Assembly (NCBI GenBank): GCA_964017155.1
Contig: OZ024857.1
Coordinates: 4,877,827-4,941,826 of the forward strand
DNA length: 64,000 bases
From: Oasisia sp. SBJ-2009
Taxonomy: Eukaryota > Annelida > Polychaeta > Sabellida > Siboglinidae
Direction of reading: 5' to 3'
Position 1 is the stretch's first letter. Every line of letters starts with the position of its first letter. This document shows, piece after piece, positions 23,601 to 39,100 of the stretch. Under the pieces are notes generated by a model. The model did no database searches. It saw only the letters and a list, made by a program, of their open reading frames with translations, and was not told where the DNA came from. Position numbers and translations under genes: made by a program.

Positions 23601-25499
23601 ATGTGAATGTGGACTTATGAGGAACTAGGTGAATGTGGACCTAGGAGGGACTATGTGAATGTGGACCTAGGAGGGACTAGGTGAATGTGGACTTAACAGT
23701 GACTATGTGATTATGGACCTAGGAGGGACCAGGTGAATGTGGATTTAGCATGGACTATGTGAATATGGACCTAGGAGGGACTAGATGAATGTGGTCCTAG
23801 GAGGGACTAGATGAAAGTGGACCTAGGAGGGACCAGGTGAATGTGGACATAGGAGGGACTAGATGAATGTGGACCTAGGAGGGACTAGGTGAATGTGGAC
23901 ATAGGAGGGACCAGGTGAATGTGGACATAGTAGGGACTAGATGAATGTGGAGCTATGAGGGACTAGGTGAATGTGGACCTCGGAGGGACTAGATGAATGT
24001 GGACCTAGGAGGGACTAGGTGAATGTGGACCTAGGAGGGACTAGGTGAATGTGGACCTAGAAGGGACTAGGCGAATGTGGACTTAGCAGGGACCAGGTGA
24101 ATGTGGACCTAGGAGGGACCAGGTGAATGTGGACATAGGAGGGACCAGGTGAATGTGGACCTAGGAGGGTCTAGGTGAATGTCGACTTTGCAGGGACTTT
24201 GTGAATATATTTGTCAAAACTAGGTGAATATGGATCTAGGGGGGACTAGGTGAATGTGGACTTAGAAGGGACTATGCGATTGTGGACCTAGGAGGGACTA
24301 GGTGAATGTGGATTTTGCAGGGACTATGTGAATATGGACCTAGGAGGGACTAGGTGAATGTGGACCTAGGAGGGATTAGGTGAATGTGGATCTAGGAGGG
24401 ACTAGGTGAATATGGATCTAGGAGGGACTAGGTGAATGTGGACTTAGAAGGGACTATGTGAGTGTGGACCTAGGAGGGACTAGATGAATGTGGATCTAGG
24501 AGGTAATAGGTGACTGTGTACCTAGGAGGGACTAGGTGAATGTGGACTTAGCAGGGACTAGGTGAATATGGACTTAGGAGGGACTAGATGAATGTGGATC
24601 TAGGAGGTACTAGGTGAGTGTGGACCTAGGAGGGGCTATGCGAATGTGGACTAAGGCGGGACTAGATGAATGTGCACTTAGCAGGGACTAGGTGAATGTG
24701 GACCTAGAAGGGACTATGTGAATGTGGACATAGGAGGGACTAGGTGAATATGGACCTAGGAGGGACTATGTGATTGTGGACCTAGGAGGGACTAGGTGAA
24801 TATGGACCTAGGAGGGACTATGTGAATGTGGACCTAGGAGGGACTAGCTCAATGTGGACCTAGGAGGGACTAAGTCAATGTGTACCTAGGAGGGACTAGG
24901 TGAATGTGTACCTAGGAGGGACTAGGTGAATGTGGACCTAGGAGGGACTAGGTGAATGTGGACTTAGCAGGGACTGTGTGAATGTGGACCTAGGAGGGAC
25001 TGTGTGAATGTGGACTTAGGAGGAACTAGGTGAATGTGGACCTAGGAGGGACTATGTGAATGTGGACCTAGGAGGGACTAGGTGAATATGGATCTAGAAG
25101 GGACTAGGTGAATGTGGACTTAGAAGGGACTATGTGAGTGTGGACCTAGGAGGGACTAGGTGAATATGGATCTAGGAGGGACTAGGTGACTGTGTACCTA
25201 GGAGGGACTAGGTGAATGTGGACTTAGCAGGGACTAGTTGAATATGGACCTAGGAGGGACTAGATGAATGTGGATCTAGGAGGTACTAGGTGACTGTGGA
25301 CCTAGGAGGGGCTATGCGAATGTGGACTAAGGCGGGACTAGGTTAATGTGGACCTAGGAGGGACTAGATGAATGTGCACTTAGCAGGGACTAGGTGAATG
25401 TGGACCTAGAAGGGACTATGTGAATGTGGACATAGGAGGGACTAGGTGAATATGGACCTAGGAGGGACTATGTGATTGTGGACCTAGGAGGGACTAGGT

Positions 25500-28400
25500 G
25501 AATATGGACCTAGGAGGGACTAGGTGAATATGGACCTAGGAGGGACTATGTGAATGTGGACCTAGGAGGGACTAGCTCAATGTGGACCTAGGAGGGACTA
25601 AGTCAATGTGTACCTAGGAGGGACTAGGTGAATGTGGACCTAGGAGGGACTAGGTGAATGTGGACTTAGCAGGGACTGTGTGAATGTGGACCTAGGAGGG
25701 ACTGTGTGAATGTGGACTTAGGAGGAACTGTGTGAATGTGGACTTAGGAGGGACTGTGTGAATGTGGACTTAGGAGGAACTAGGTGAATGTGGACCTAGG
25801 AGGGACTATGCGATTGTGGACCTAGGAGGGACTAGGTGAATGTGGATTTAGGAGGAATTAGGTGAATATGGACCTAGGAGGGACTAGGTGAATGTGGACC
25901 TAGGAGGGATTAGGTGAATGTGGACCTAGGAGGGACTAGGTGAATATGGATCTAGAAGGGACTAGGTGAATGTGGACTTAGAAGGGACTATGTGAGTGTG
26001 GACCTAGGAGGGACTAGGTGAATATGGATCTAGGAGGGACTAGGTGAATGTGGACCTAGGAGGGACTAGATGAATGTGGATCTAGGAGGTACTAGGTGAC
26101 TGTGTACCTAGGAGGGACTAGGTGAATGTGGACTTAGCAGGGACTAGTTGAATATGGACCTAGGAGGGACTAGATGAATGTGGATCTAGGAGGTACTAGG
26201 TGACTGTGGACCTAGGAGGGGCTATGCGAATGTGGACTAAGGCGGGACTAGGTTAATGTGGACCTAGGAGGGACTAGATGAATGTGCACTTAGCAGGGAC
26301 TAGGTGAATGTGGACCTAGAAGGGACTATGTGAATGTGGGCATAGGAGGGACTAGGTGAATATGGACCTAGGAGGGACTATGTGATTGTGGACCTAGGAG
26401 GGACTAGGTGAATATGGACCTAGGAGGGACTATGTGAATGTGGACCTAGGAGGGACCATGTGAATGTGGACTTAGGAGGAACTAGGTGAATGTGGACCTA
26501 GGAGGGACTATGTGAATGTGGACCTAGGAGGGACTAGGTGAATGTGGACTTAACAGTGACTATGTGATTGTGTACCTAGGAGGGACCAGGTGAATGTGGA
26601 TTTAGCATGGACTATGTGAATATGGACCTAGGAGGGACTAGATGAATGTGGTCCTAGGAGGGACTAGATGAAAGTGGACCTAGGAGGGACCAGGTGAATG
26701 TGGACATAGGAGGGACTAGATGAATGTGGACCTAGGAGGGACTAGGTGAATGTGGACATAGGAGGGACCAGGTGAATGTGGACATAGTAGGGACTAGATG
26801 AATGTGGACCTATGAGGGACTAGGTGAATGTGGACCTCGGAGGGACTAGATGAATGTGGACCTAGGAGGGACTAGGTGAATGTGGACCTAGGAGGGACTA
26901 GGTGAATGTGGACCTAGAAGGGACTAGGCGAATGTGGACTTAGCAGGGACCAGGTGAATGTGGACCTAGGAGGGACCAGGTGAATGTGGACATAGGAGGG
27001 ACCAGGTGAATGTGGACCTAGGAGGGTCTAGGTGAATGTCGACTTTGCAGGGACTTTGTGAATATATTTGTCAAAACTAGGTGAATATGGATCTAGGGGG
27101 GACTAGGTGGATGTGGACTTAGAAGGGACTATGCGATTGTGGACCTAGGAGGGACTAGGTGAATGTGGATTTTGCAGGGACTATGTGAATATGGACCTAG
27201 GAGGGACTAGGTGAATGTGGACCTAGGAGGGATTAGGTGAATGTGGATCTAGGAGGGACTAGGTGAATATGGATCTAGGAGGGACTAGGTGAATGTGGAC
27301 TTAGAAGGGACTATGTGAGTGTGGACCTAGGAGGGACTAGATGAATGTGGATCTAGGAGGTAATAGGTGACTGTGTACCTAGGAGGGACTAGGTGAATGT
27401 GGACTTAGCAGGGACTAGGTGAATATGGACCTAGGAGGGACTAGATGAATGTGGATCTAGGAGGTACTAGGTGAGTGTGGACCTAGGAGTGGCTATGCGA
27501 ATGTGGACTAAGGCGGGACTAGATGAATGTGCACTTAGCAGGGACTAGGTGAATGTGGACCTAGAAGGGACTATGTGAATGTGGACATAGGAGGGACTAG
27601 GTGAATATGGACCTAGGAGGGACTATGTGATTGTGGACCTAGGAGGGACTAGGTGAATATGGACCTAGGAGGGACTATGTGAATGTGGACCTAGGAGGGA
27701 CTAGCTCAATGTGGACCTAGGAGGGACTAAGTCAATGTGTACCTAGGAGGGACTAGGTGAATGTGTACCTAGGAGGGACTAGGTGAATGTGGACCTAGGA
27801 GGGACTAGGTGAATGTGGACTTAGCAGGGACTGTGTGAATGTGGACCTAGGAGGGACTGTGTGAATGTGGACTTAGGAGGAACTATGCGATTGTGGACCT
27901 AGGAGGGACTAGGTGAATGTGGATTTAGGAGGAATTAGGTGAATATGGACCTAGGAGGGACTAGGTGAATGTGGACCTAGGAGGGATTAGGTGAATGTGG
28001 ACCTAGGAGGGACTAGGTGAATATGGATGTAGAAGGGACTAGGTGAATGTGGACTTAGAAGGGACTATGTGAGTGTGGACCTAGGAGGGACTAGGTGAAT
28101 ATGGATCTAGGAGGGACTAGGTGAATGTGGACCTAGGAGGGACTAGATGAATGTGGATCTAGGAGGTACTAGGTGACTGTGTACCTAGGAGGGACTAGGT
28201 GAATGTGGACTTAGCAGGGACTAGTTGAATATGGACCTAGGAGGGACTAGATGAATGTGGATCTAGGAGGTACTAGGTGACTGTGGACCTAGGAGGGGCT
28301 ATGCGAATGTGGACTAAGGCGGGACTAGGTTAATGTGGACCTAGGAGGGACTAGATGAATGTGCACTTAGCAGGGACTAGGTGAATGTGGACCTAGAAGG

Positions 28401-31230
28401 GACTATGTGAATGTGGACATAGGAGGGACTAGGTGAATATGGACCTAGGAGGGACTATGTGATTGTGGACCTAGGAGGGACTAGGTGAATATGGACCTAG
28501 GAGGGACTATGTGAATGTGGACCTAGGAGGGACCATGTGAATGTGGACTTAGGAGGAACTAGGTGAATGTGGACCTAGGAGGGACTATGTGAATGTGGAC
28601 CTAGGAGGGACTAGGTGAATGTGGAATTAACAGTGACTATGTGATTATGGACCTAGGAGGGACCAGGTGAATGTGGATTTAGCATGGACTATGTGAATAT
28701 GGACCTAGGAGGGACTAGATGAATGTGGTCCTAGGAGGGACTAGATGAAAGTGGACCTAGGAGGGACCAGGTGAATGTGGACATAGGAGGGACTAGATGA
28801 ATGTGGACCTAGGAGAGACTAGGTGAATGTGGACATAGGAGGGACCAGGTGAATGTGGACATAGTAGGGACTAGATGAATGTGGAGCTATGAGGGACTAG
28901 GTGAATGTGGACCTCGGAGGGACTAGATGAATGTGGACCTAGGAGGGACTAGGTGAATGTGGACCTAGGAGGGACTAGGTGAATGTGGACCTAGAAGGGA
29001 CTAGGCGAATGTGGACTTAGCAGGGACCAGGTGAATGTGGACCTAGGAGGGACCAGGTGAATGTGGACATAGGAGGGACCAGGTGAATGTGGACCTAGGA
29101 GGGTCTAGGTGAATGTCGACTTTGCAGGGACTTTGTGAATATATTTGTCAAAACTAGGTGAATATGGATCTAGGGGGGACTAGGTGAATGTGGACTTAGA
29201 AGGGACTATGCGATTGTGGACCTAGGAGGGACTAGGTGAATGTGGATTTTGCAGGGACTATGTGAATATGGACCTAGGAGGGACTAGGTGAATGTGGACC
29301 TAGGAGGGATTAGGTGAATGTGGATCTAGGAGGGACTAGGTGAATATGGATCTAGGAGGGACTAGGTGAATGTGGACTTAGAAGGGACTATGTGAGTGTG
29401 GACCTAGGAGGGACTAGATGAATGTGGATCTAGGAGGTAATAGGTGACTGTGTACCTAGGAGGGACTAGGTGAATGTGGACTTAGCAGGGACTAGGTGAA
29501 TATGGACTTAGGAGGGACTAGATGAATGTGGATCTAGGAGGTACTAGGTGAGTGTGGACCTAGGAGGGGCTATGCGAATGTGGACTAAGGCGGGACTAGA
29601 TGAATGTGCACTTAGCAGGGACTAGGTGAATGTGGACCTAGAAGGGACTATGTGAATGTGGACATAGGAGGGACTAGGTGAATATGGACCTAGGAGGGAC
29701 TATGTGATTGTGGACCTAGGAGGGACTAGGTGAATATGGACCTAGGAGGGACTATGTGAATGTGGACCTAGGAGGGACTAGCTCAATGTGGACCTAGGAG
29801 GGACTAAGTCAATGTGTACCTAGGAGGGACTAGGTGAATGTGGACCTAGGAGGGACTAGGTGAATGTGGACTTAGCAGGGACTGTGTGAATGTGGACCTA
29901 GGAGGGACTGTGTGAATGTGGACTTAGGAGGAACTGTGTGAATGTGGACCTAGGAGGGACTGTGTGAATGTGGACTTAGGAGGAACTAGGTGAATGTGGA
30001 CCTAGGAGGGACTATGCGATTGTGGACCTAGGAGGGACTAGGTGAATGTGGATTTAGGAGGAATTAGGTGAATATGGACCTAGGAGGGACTAGGTGAATG
30101 TGGACCTAGGAGGGATTAGGTGAATGTGGACCTAGGAGGGACTAGGTGAATATGGATCTAGAAGGGACTAGGTGAATGTGGACTTAGAAGGGACTATGTG
30201 AGTGTGGACCTAGGAGGGACTAGGTGAATATGGATCTAGGAGGGACTAGGTGAATGTGGACCTAGGAGGGACTAGATGAATGTGGATCTAGGAGGTACTA
30301 GGTGACTGTGTACCTAGGAGGGACTAGGTGAATGTGGACTTAGCAGGGACTAGTTGAATATGGACCTAGGAGGGACTAGATGAATGTGGATCTAGGAGGT
30401 ACTAGGTGACTGTGGACCTAGGAGGGGCTATGCGAATGTGGACTAAGGCGGGACTAGGTTAATGTGGACCTAGGAGGGACTAGATGAATGTGCACTTAGC
30501 AGGGACTAGGTGAATGTGGACCTAGAAGGGACTATGTGAATGTGGGCATAGGAGGGACTAGGTGAATATGGACCTAGGAGGGACTATGTGATTGTGGACC
30601 TAGGAGGGACTAGGTGAATATGGACCTAGGAGGGACTATGTGAATGTGGACCTAGGAGGGACCATGTGAATGTGGACTTAGGAGGAACTAGGTGAATGTG
30701 GACCTAGGAGGGACTATGTGAATGTGGACCTAGGAGGGACTAGGTGAATGTGGACTTAACAGTGACTATGTGATTGTGGACCTAGGAGGGACCAGGTGAA
30801 TGTGGATTTAGCATGGACTATGTGAATATGGACCTAGGAGGGACTAGATGAATGTGGTCCTAGGAGGGACTAGATGAAAGTGGACCTAGGAGGGACCAGG
30901 TGAATGTGGACATAGGAGGGACTAGATGAATGTGGACCTAGGAGGGACTAGGTGAATGTGGACATAGGAGGGACCAGGTGAATGTGGACATAGTAGGGAC
31001 TAGATGAATGTGGACCTATGAGGGACTAGGTGAATGTGGACCTCGGAGGGACTAGATGAATGTGGACCTAGGAGGGACTAGGTGAATGTGGACCTAGGAG
31101 GGACTAGGTGAATGTGGACCTAGAAGGGACTAGGCGAATGTGGACTTAGCAGGGACCAGGTGAATGTGGACCTAGGAGGGACCAGGTGAATGTGGACATA
31201 GGAGGGACCAGGTGAATGTGGACCTAGGAG
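25500..31230. repeat. Segmental copy of ~16.4-22.1 kb inside the satellite (offset 9,140 bp)
   Basis: Rare private variants recur at a constant offset of 9,140 bp: ATTTGTCAAAACT at 17,926/27,066 and 20,003/29,143, GGAGTGGCTATGCG near 18,348/27,488, GGATGTAGAAGGG near 18,885/28,025, and GGAATTAACAGTG near 19,483/28,623. A block of over 5 kb was thus duplicated in one event, not built by monomer-level homogenisation. The copy ends close to the lost landmark at ~31.23 kb. Confidence 0.8.
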
Positions 31231-33099
31231 GGACTAGGTGAATGTGGACTTAGAAGGGACTATGTGAGTGTGGACCTAGGAGGGACTAGATGAATGTGGA
31301 TCTAGGAGGTAATAGGTGACTGTGTACCTAGGAGGGACTAGGTGAATGTGGACTTAGCAGGGACTAGGTGAATATGGACTTAGGAGGGACTAGATGAATG
31401 TGGATCTAGGAGGTACTAGGTGAGTGTGGACCTAGGAGGGGCTATGCGAATGTGGACTAAGGCGGGACTAGATGAATGTGCACTTAGCAGGGACTAGGTG
31501 AATGTGGACCTAGAAGGGACTATGTGAATGTGGACATAGGAGGGACTAGGTGAATATGGACCTAGGAGGGACTATGTGATTGTGGACCTAGGAGGGACTA
31601 GGTGAATATGGACCTAGGAGGGACTATGTGAATGTGGACCTAGGAGGGACTAGCTCAATGTGGACCTAGGAGGGACTAAGTCAATGTGTACCTAGGAGGG
31701 ACTAGGTGAATGTGGACCTAGGAGGGACTAGGTGAATGTGGACTTAGCAGGGACTGTGTGAATGTGGACCTAGGAGGGACTGTGTGAATGTGGACTTAGG
31801 AGGAACTGTGTGAATGTGGACCTAGGAGGGACTGTGTGAATGTGGACTTAGGAGGAACTAGGTGAATGTGGACCTAGGAGGGACTATGCGATTGTGGACC
31901 TAGGAGGGACTAGGTGAATGTGGATTTAGGAGGAATTAGGTGAATATGGACCTAGGAGGGACTAGGTGAATGTGGACCTAGGAGGGATTAGGTGAATGTG
32001 GACCTAGGAGGGACTAGGTGAATATGGATCTAGAAGGGACTAGGTGAATGTGGACTTAGAAGGGACTATGTGAGTGTGGACCTAGGAGGGACTAGGTGAA
32101 TATGGATCTAGGAGGGACTAGGTGAATGTGGACCTAGGAGGGACTAGATGAATGTGGATCTAGGAGGTACTAGGTGACTGTGTACCTAGGAGGGACTAGG
32201 TGAATGTGGACTTAGCAGGGACTAGTTGAATATGGACCTAGGAGGGACTAGATGAATGTGGATCTAGGAGGTACTAGGTGACTGTGGACCTAGGAGGGGC
32301 TATGCGAATGTGGACTAAGGCGGGACTAGGTTAATGTGGACCTAGGAGGGACTAGATGAATGTGCACTTAGCAGGGACTAGGTGAATGTGGACCTAGAAG
32401 GGACTATGTGAATGTGGGCATAGGAGGGACTAGGTGAATATGGACCTAGGAGGGACTATGTGATTGTGGACCTAGGAGGGACTAGGTGAATATGGACCTA
32501 GGAGGGACTATGTGAATGTGGACCTAGGAGGGACCATGTGAATGTGGACTTAGGAGGAACTAGGTGAATGTGGACCTAGGAGGGACTATGTGAATGTGGA
32601 CCTAGGAGGGACTAGGTGAATGTGGACTTAACAGTGACTATGTGATTGTGGACCTAGGAGGGACCAGGTGAATGTGGATTTAGCATGGACTATGTGAATA
32701 TGGACCTAGGAGGGACTAGATGAATGTGGTCCTAGGAGGGACTAGATGAAAGTGGACCTAGGAGGGACCAGGTGAATGTGGACATAGGAGGGACTAGATG
32801 AATGTGGACCTAGGAGGGACTAGGTGAATGTGGACATAGGAGGGACCAGGTGAATGTGGACATAGTAGGGACTAGATGAATGTGGACCTATGAGGGACTA
32901 GGTGAATGTGGACCTCGGAGGGACTAGATGAATGTGGACCTAGGAGGGACTAGGTGAATGTGGACCTAGGAGGGACTAGGTGAATGTGGACCTAGAAGGG
33001 ACTAGGCGAATGTGGACTTAGCAGGGACCAGGTGAATGTGGACCTAGGAGGGACCAGGTGAATGTGGACATAGGAGGGACCAGGTGAATGTGGACCTAG

Positions 33100-36000
33100 G
33101 AGGGTCTAGGTGAATGTCGACTTTGCAGGGACTTTGTGAATATATTTGTCAAAACTAGGTGAATATGGATCTAGGGGGACTAGGTGGATGTGGACTTAGA
33201 AGGGACTATGCGATTGTGGACCTAGGAGGGACTAGGTGAATGTGGATTTTGCAGGGACTTTGTGAATATGGACCTAGGAGGGACTAGGTGAATGTGGACC
33301 TAGGAGGGATTAGGTGAATGTGGATCTAGGAGGGACTAGGTGAATATGGATCTAGGAGGGACTAGGTGAATGTGGACTTAGAAGGGACTATGTGAGTGTG
33401 GACCTAGGAGGGACTAGATGAATGTGGATCTAGGAGGTAATAGGTGACTGTGTACCTAGGAGGGACTAGGTGAATGTGGACTTAGCAGGGACTAGGTGAA
33501 TATGGACCTAGGAGGGACTAGATGAATGTGGATCTAGGAGGTACTAGGTGAGTGTGGACCTAGGAGGGGCTATGCGAATGTGGACTAAGGCGGGACTAGA
33601 TGAATGTGCACTTAGCAGGGACTAGGTGAATGTGGACCTAGAAGGGACTATGTGAATGTGGACATAGGAGGGACTAGGTGAATATGGACCTAGGAGGGAC
33701 TATGTGATTGTGGACCTAGGAGGGACTAGGTGAATATGGACCTAGGAGGGACTATGTGAATGTGGACCTAGGAGGGACTAGCTCAATGTGGACCTAGGAG
33801 GGACTAAGTCAATGTGTACCTAGGAGGGACTAGGTGAATGTGTACCTAGGAGGGACTAGGTGAATGTGGACCTAGGAGGGACTAGGTGAATGTGGACTTA
33901 GCAGGGACTGTGTGAATGTGGACCTAGGAGGGACTGTGTGAATGTGGACTTAGGAGGAACTATGCGATTGTGGACCTAGGAGGGACTAGGTGAATGTGGA
34001 TTTAGGAGGAATTAGGTGAATATGGACCTAGGAGGGACTAGGTGAATGTGGACCTAGGAGGGATTAGGTGAATGTGGACCTAGGAGGGACTAGGTGAATA
34101 TGGATCTAGAAGGGACTAGGTGAATGTGGACTTAGAAGGGACTATGTGAGTGTGGACCTAGGAGGGACTAGGTGAATATGGATCTAGGAGGGACTAGGTG
34201 AATGTGGACCTAGGAGGGACTAGATGAATGTGGATCTAGGAGGTATAAGGTGACTGTGTACCTAGGAGGGACTAGGTGAATGTGGACTTAGCAGGGACTA
34301 GTTGAATATGGACCTAGGAGGGACTAGATGAATGTGGATCTAGGAGGTACTAGGTGACTGTGGACCTAGGAGGGGCTATGCGAATGTGGACTAAGGCGGG
34401 ACTAGGTTAATGTGGACCTAGGAGGGACTAGATGAATGTGCACTTAGCAGGGACTAGGTGAATGTGGACCTAGAAGGGACTATGTGAATGTGGACATAGG
34501 AGGGACTAGGTGAATATGGACCTAGGAGGGACTATGTGATTGTGGACCTAGGAGGGACTAGGTGAATATGGACCTAGGAGGGACTATGTGAATGTGGACC
34601 TAGGAGGGACCATGTGAATGTGGACTTAGGAGGAACTAGGTGAATGTGGACCTAGGAGGGACTATGTGAATGTGGACCTAGGAGGGACTAGGTGAATGTG
34701 GACTTAACAGTGACTATGTGATTATGGACCTAGGAGGGACCAGGTGAATGTGGATTTAGCATGGACTATGTGAATATGGACCTAGGAGGGACTAGATGAA
34801 TGTGGTCCTAGGAGGGACTAGATGAAAGTGGACCTAGGAGGGACCAGGTGAATGTGGACATAGGAGGGACTAGATGAATGTGGACCTAGGAGGGACTAGG
34901 TGAATGTGGACATAGGAGGGACCAGGTGAATGTGGACATAGTAGGGACTAGATGAATGTGGAGCTATGAGGGACTAGGTGAATGTGGACCTCGGAGGGAC
35001 TAGATGAATGTGGACCTAGGAGGGACTAGGTGAATGTGGACCTAGGAGGGACTAGGTGAATGTGGACCTAGAAGGGACTAGGCGAATGTGGACTTAGCAG
35101 GGACCAGGTGAATGTGGACCTAGGAGGGACCAGGTGAATGTGGACATAGGAGGGACCAGGTGAATGTGGACCTAGGAGGGTCTAGGTGAATGTCGACTTT
35201 GCAGGGACTTTGTGAATATATTTGTCAAAACTAGGTGAATATGGATCTAGGGGGGACTAGGTGAATGTGGACTTAGAAGGGACTATGCGATTGTGGACCT
35301 AGGAGGGACTAGGTGAATGTGGATTTTGCAGGGACTATGTGAATATGGACCTAGGAGGGACTAGGTGAATGTGGACCTAGGAGGGATTAGGTGAATGTGG
35401 ATCTAGGAGGGACTAGGTGAATATGGATCTAGGAGGGACTAGGTGAATGTGGACTTAGAAGGGACTATGTGAGTGTGGACCTAGGAGGGACTAGATGAAT
35501 GTGGATCTAGGAGGTAATAGGTGACTGTGTACCTAGGAGGGACTAGGTGAATGTGGACTTAGCAGGGACTAGGTGAATATGGACTTAGGAGGGACTAGAT
35601 GAATGTGGATCTAGGAGGTACTAGGTGAGTGTGGACCTAGGAGGGGCTATGCGAATGTGGACTAAGGCGGGACTAGATGAATGTGCACTTAGCAGGGACT
35701 AGGTGAATGTGGACCTAGAAGGGACTATGTGAATGTGGACATAGGAGGGACTAGGTGAATATGGACCTAGGAGGGACTATGTGATTGTGGACCTAGGAGG
35801 GACTAGGTGAATATGGACCTAGGAGGGACTATGTGAATGTGGACCTAGGAGGGACTAGCTCAATGTGGACCTAGGAGGGACTAAGTCAATGTGTACCTAG
35901 GAGGGACTAGGTGAATGTGTACCTAGGAGGGACTAGGTGAATGTGGACCTAGGAGGGACTAGGTGAATGTGGACTTAGCAGGGACTGTGTGAATGTGGAC

Positions 36001-36100
36001 CTAGGAGGGACTGTGTGAATGTGGACTTAGGAGGAACTAGGTGAATGTGGACCTAGGAGGGACTATGTGAATGTGGACCTAGGAGGGACTAGGTGAATAT
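33100..36100. repeat. Segmental copy of ~22.1-25.1 kb inside the satellite (offset ~11,011 bp)
   Basis: ATTTGTCAAAACT at 24,209/35,220 and the unique GTATAAGGTGACTG variant at 23,232/34,243 share the offset 11,011. The landmark at 22,132/33,144 differs by 1 bp, explained by a single-base deletion in the GGGGG run just after it. Between the two large copies, 31.2-33.1 kb repeats the preceding ~1,872 bp (72 monomers). Confidence 0.75.
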
Positions 36101-39100
36101 GGATCTAGAAGGGACTAGGTGAATGTGGACTTAGAAGGGACTATGTGAGTGTGGACCTAGGAGGGACTAGGTGAATATGGATCTAGGAGGGACTAGGTGA
36201 CTGTGTACCTAGGAGGGACTAGGTGAATGTGGACTTAGCAGGGACTAGTTGAATATGGACCTAGGAGGGACTAGATGAATGTGGATCTAGGAGGTACTAG
36301 GTGACTGTGGACCTAGGAGGGGCTATGCGAATGTGGACTAAGGCGGGACTAGGTTAATGTGGACCTAGGAGGGACTAGATGAATGTGCACTTAGCAGGGA
36401 CTAGGTGAATGTGGACCTAGAAGGGACTATGTGAATGTGGACATAGGAGGGACTAGGTGAATATGGACCTAGGAGGGACTATGTGATTGTGGACCTAGGA
36501 GGGACTAGGTGAATATGGACCTAGGAGGGACTATGTGAATGTGGACCTAGGAGGGACCATGTGAATGTGGACTTAGGAGGAACTAGGTGAATGTGGACCT
36601 AGGAGGGACTATGTGAATGTGGACCTAGGAGGGACTAGGTGAATGTGGACTTAACAGTGACTATGTGATTGTGGACCTAGGAGGGACCAGGTGAATGTGG
36701 ATTTAGCATGGACTATGTGAATATGGACCTAGGAGGGACTAGATGAATGTGGTCCTAGGAGGGACTAGATGAAAGTGGACCTAGGAGGGACCAGGTGAAT
36801 GTGGACATAGGAGGGACTAGATGAATGTGGACCTAGGAGGGACTAGGTGAATGTGGACATAGGAGGGACCAGGTGAATGTGGACATAGTAGGGACTAGAT
36901 GAATGTGGACCTATGAGGGACTAGGTGAATGTGGACCTCGGAGGGACTAGATGAATGTGGACCTAGGAGGGACTAGGTGAATGTGGACCTAGGAGGGACT
37001 AGGTGAATGTGGACCTAGAAGGGACTAGGCGAATGTGGACTTAGCAGGGACCAGGTGAATGTGGACCTAGGAGGGACCAGGTGAATGTGGACATAGGAGG
37101 GACCAGGTGAATGTGGACCTAGGAGGGTCTAGGTGAATGTCGACTTTGCAGGGACTTTGTGAATATATTTGTCAAAACTAGGTGAATATGGATCTAGGGG
37201 GGACTAGGTGGATGTGGACTTAGAAGGGACTATGCGATTGTGGACCTAGGAGGGACTAGGTGAATGTGGATTTTGCAGGCACTATGTGAATATGGACCTA
37301 GGAGGGACTAGGTCAATGTGGACCTAGGAGGGATTAGGTGAATGTGGATCTAGGAGGGACTAGGTGAATATGGATCTAGGAGGGACTAGGTGAATGTGGA
37401 CTTAGAAGGGACTATGTGAGTGTGGACCTAGGAGGGACTAGATGAATGTGGATCTAGGAGGTAATAGGTGACTGTGTACCTAGGAGGGACTAGGTGAATG
37501 TGGACTTAGCAGGGACTAGGTGAATATGGACCTAGGAGGGACTAGATGAATGTGGATCTAGGAGGTACTAGGTGAGTGTGGACCTAGGAGGGGCTATGCG
37601 AATGTGGAGTAAGGCGGGACTAGATGAATGTGCACTTAGCAGGGACTAGGTGAATGTGGACCTAGAAGGGACTATGTGAATGTGGACATAGGAGGGACTA
37701 GGTGAATATGGACCTAGGAGGGACTATGTGATTGTGGACCTAGGAGGGACTAGGTGAATATGGACCTAGGAGGGACTATGTGAATGTGGACCTAGGAGGG
37801 ACTAGCTCAATGTGGACCTAGGAGGGACTAAGTCAATGTGTACCTAGGAGGGACTAGGTGAATGTGTACCTAGGAGGGACTAGGTGAATGTGGACCTAGG
37901 AGGGACTAGGTGAATGTGGACTTAGCAGGGACTGTGTGAATATGGACCTAGGAGGGACTGTGTGAATGTGGACTTAGGAGGAACTATGCGATTGTGGACC
38001 TAGGAGGGACTAGGTGAATGTGGATTTAGGAGGAATTAGGTGAATATGGACCTAGGAGGGACTAGGTGAATGTGGACCTAGGAGGGACTAGGTGAATGTG
38101 GACCTAGGAGGGACTAGGTGAATATGGATCTAGAAGGGACTAGGTGAATGTGGACTTAGAAGGGACTATGTGAGTGTGGACCTAGGAGGGACTAGGTGAA
38201 TATGGATCTAGGAGGGACTAGGTGAATGTGGACCTAGGAGGGACTAGATGAATGTGGATCTAGGAGGTACTAGGTGACTGTGTACCTAGGAGGGACTAGG
38301 TGAATGTGGACTTAGCAGGGACTAGTTGAATATGGACCTAGGAGGGACTAGATGAATGTGGATCTAGGAGGTACTAGGTGACTGTGGACCTAGGAGGGGC
38401 TATGCGAATGTGGACTAAGGCGGGACTAGGTTAATGTGGACCTAGGAGGGACTAGATGAATGTGCACTTAGCAGGGACTAGGTGAATGTGGACCTAGAAG
38501 GGACTATGTGAATGTGGACATAGGAGGGACTAGGTGAATATGGACCTAGGAGGGACTATGTGATTGTGGACCTAGGAGGGACTAGGTGAATATGGACCTA
38601 GGAGGGACTATGTGAATGTGGACCTAGGAGGGACTAGGTGAATGTGGAATTAACAGTGACTATGTGATTATGGACCTAGGAGGGACCAGGTGAATGTGGA
38701 TTTAGCATGGACTATGTGAATATGGACCTAGGAGGGACTAGATGAATGTGGTCCTAGGAGGGACTAGATGAAAGTGGACCTAGGAGGGACCAGGTGAATG
38801 TGGACATAGGAGGGACTAGATGAATGTGGACCTAGGAGGGACTAGGTGAATGTGGACATAGGAGGGACCAGGTGAATGTGGACATAGTAGGGACTAGATG
38901 AATGTGGAGCTATGAGGGACTAGGTGAATGTGGACCTCGGAGGGACTAGATGAATGTGGACCTAGGAGGGACTAGGTGAATGTGGACCTAGGAGGGACTA
39001 GGTGAATGTGGACCTAGAAGGGACTAGGCGAATGTGGACTTAGCAGGGACCAGGTGAATGTGGACCTAGGAGGGACCAGGTGAATGTGGACATAGGAGGG

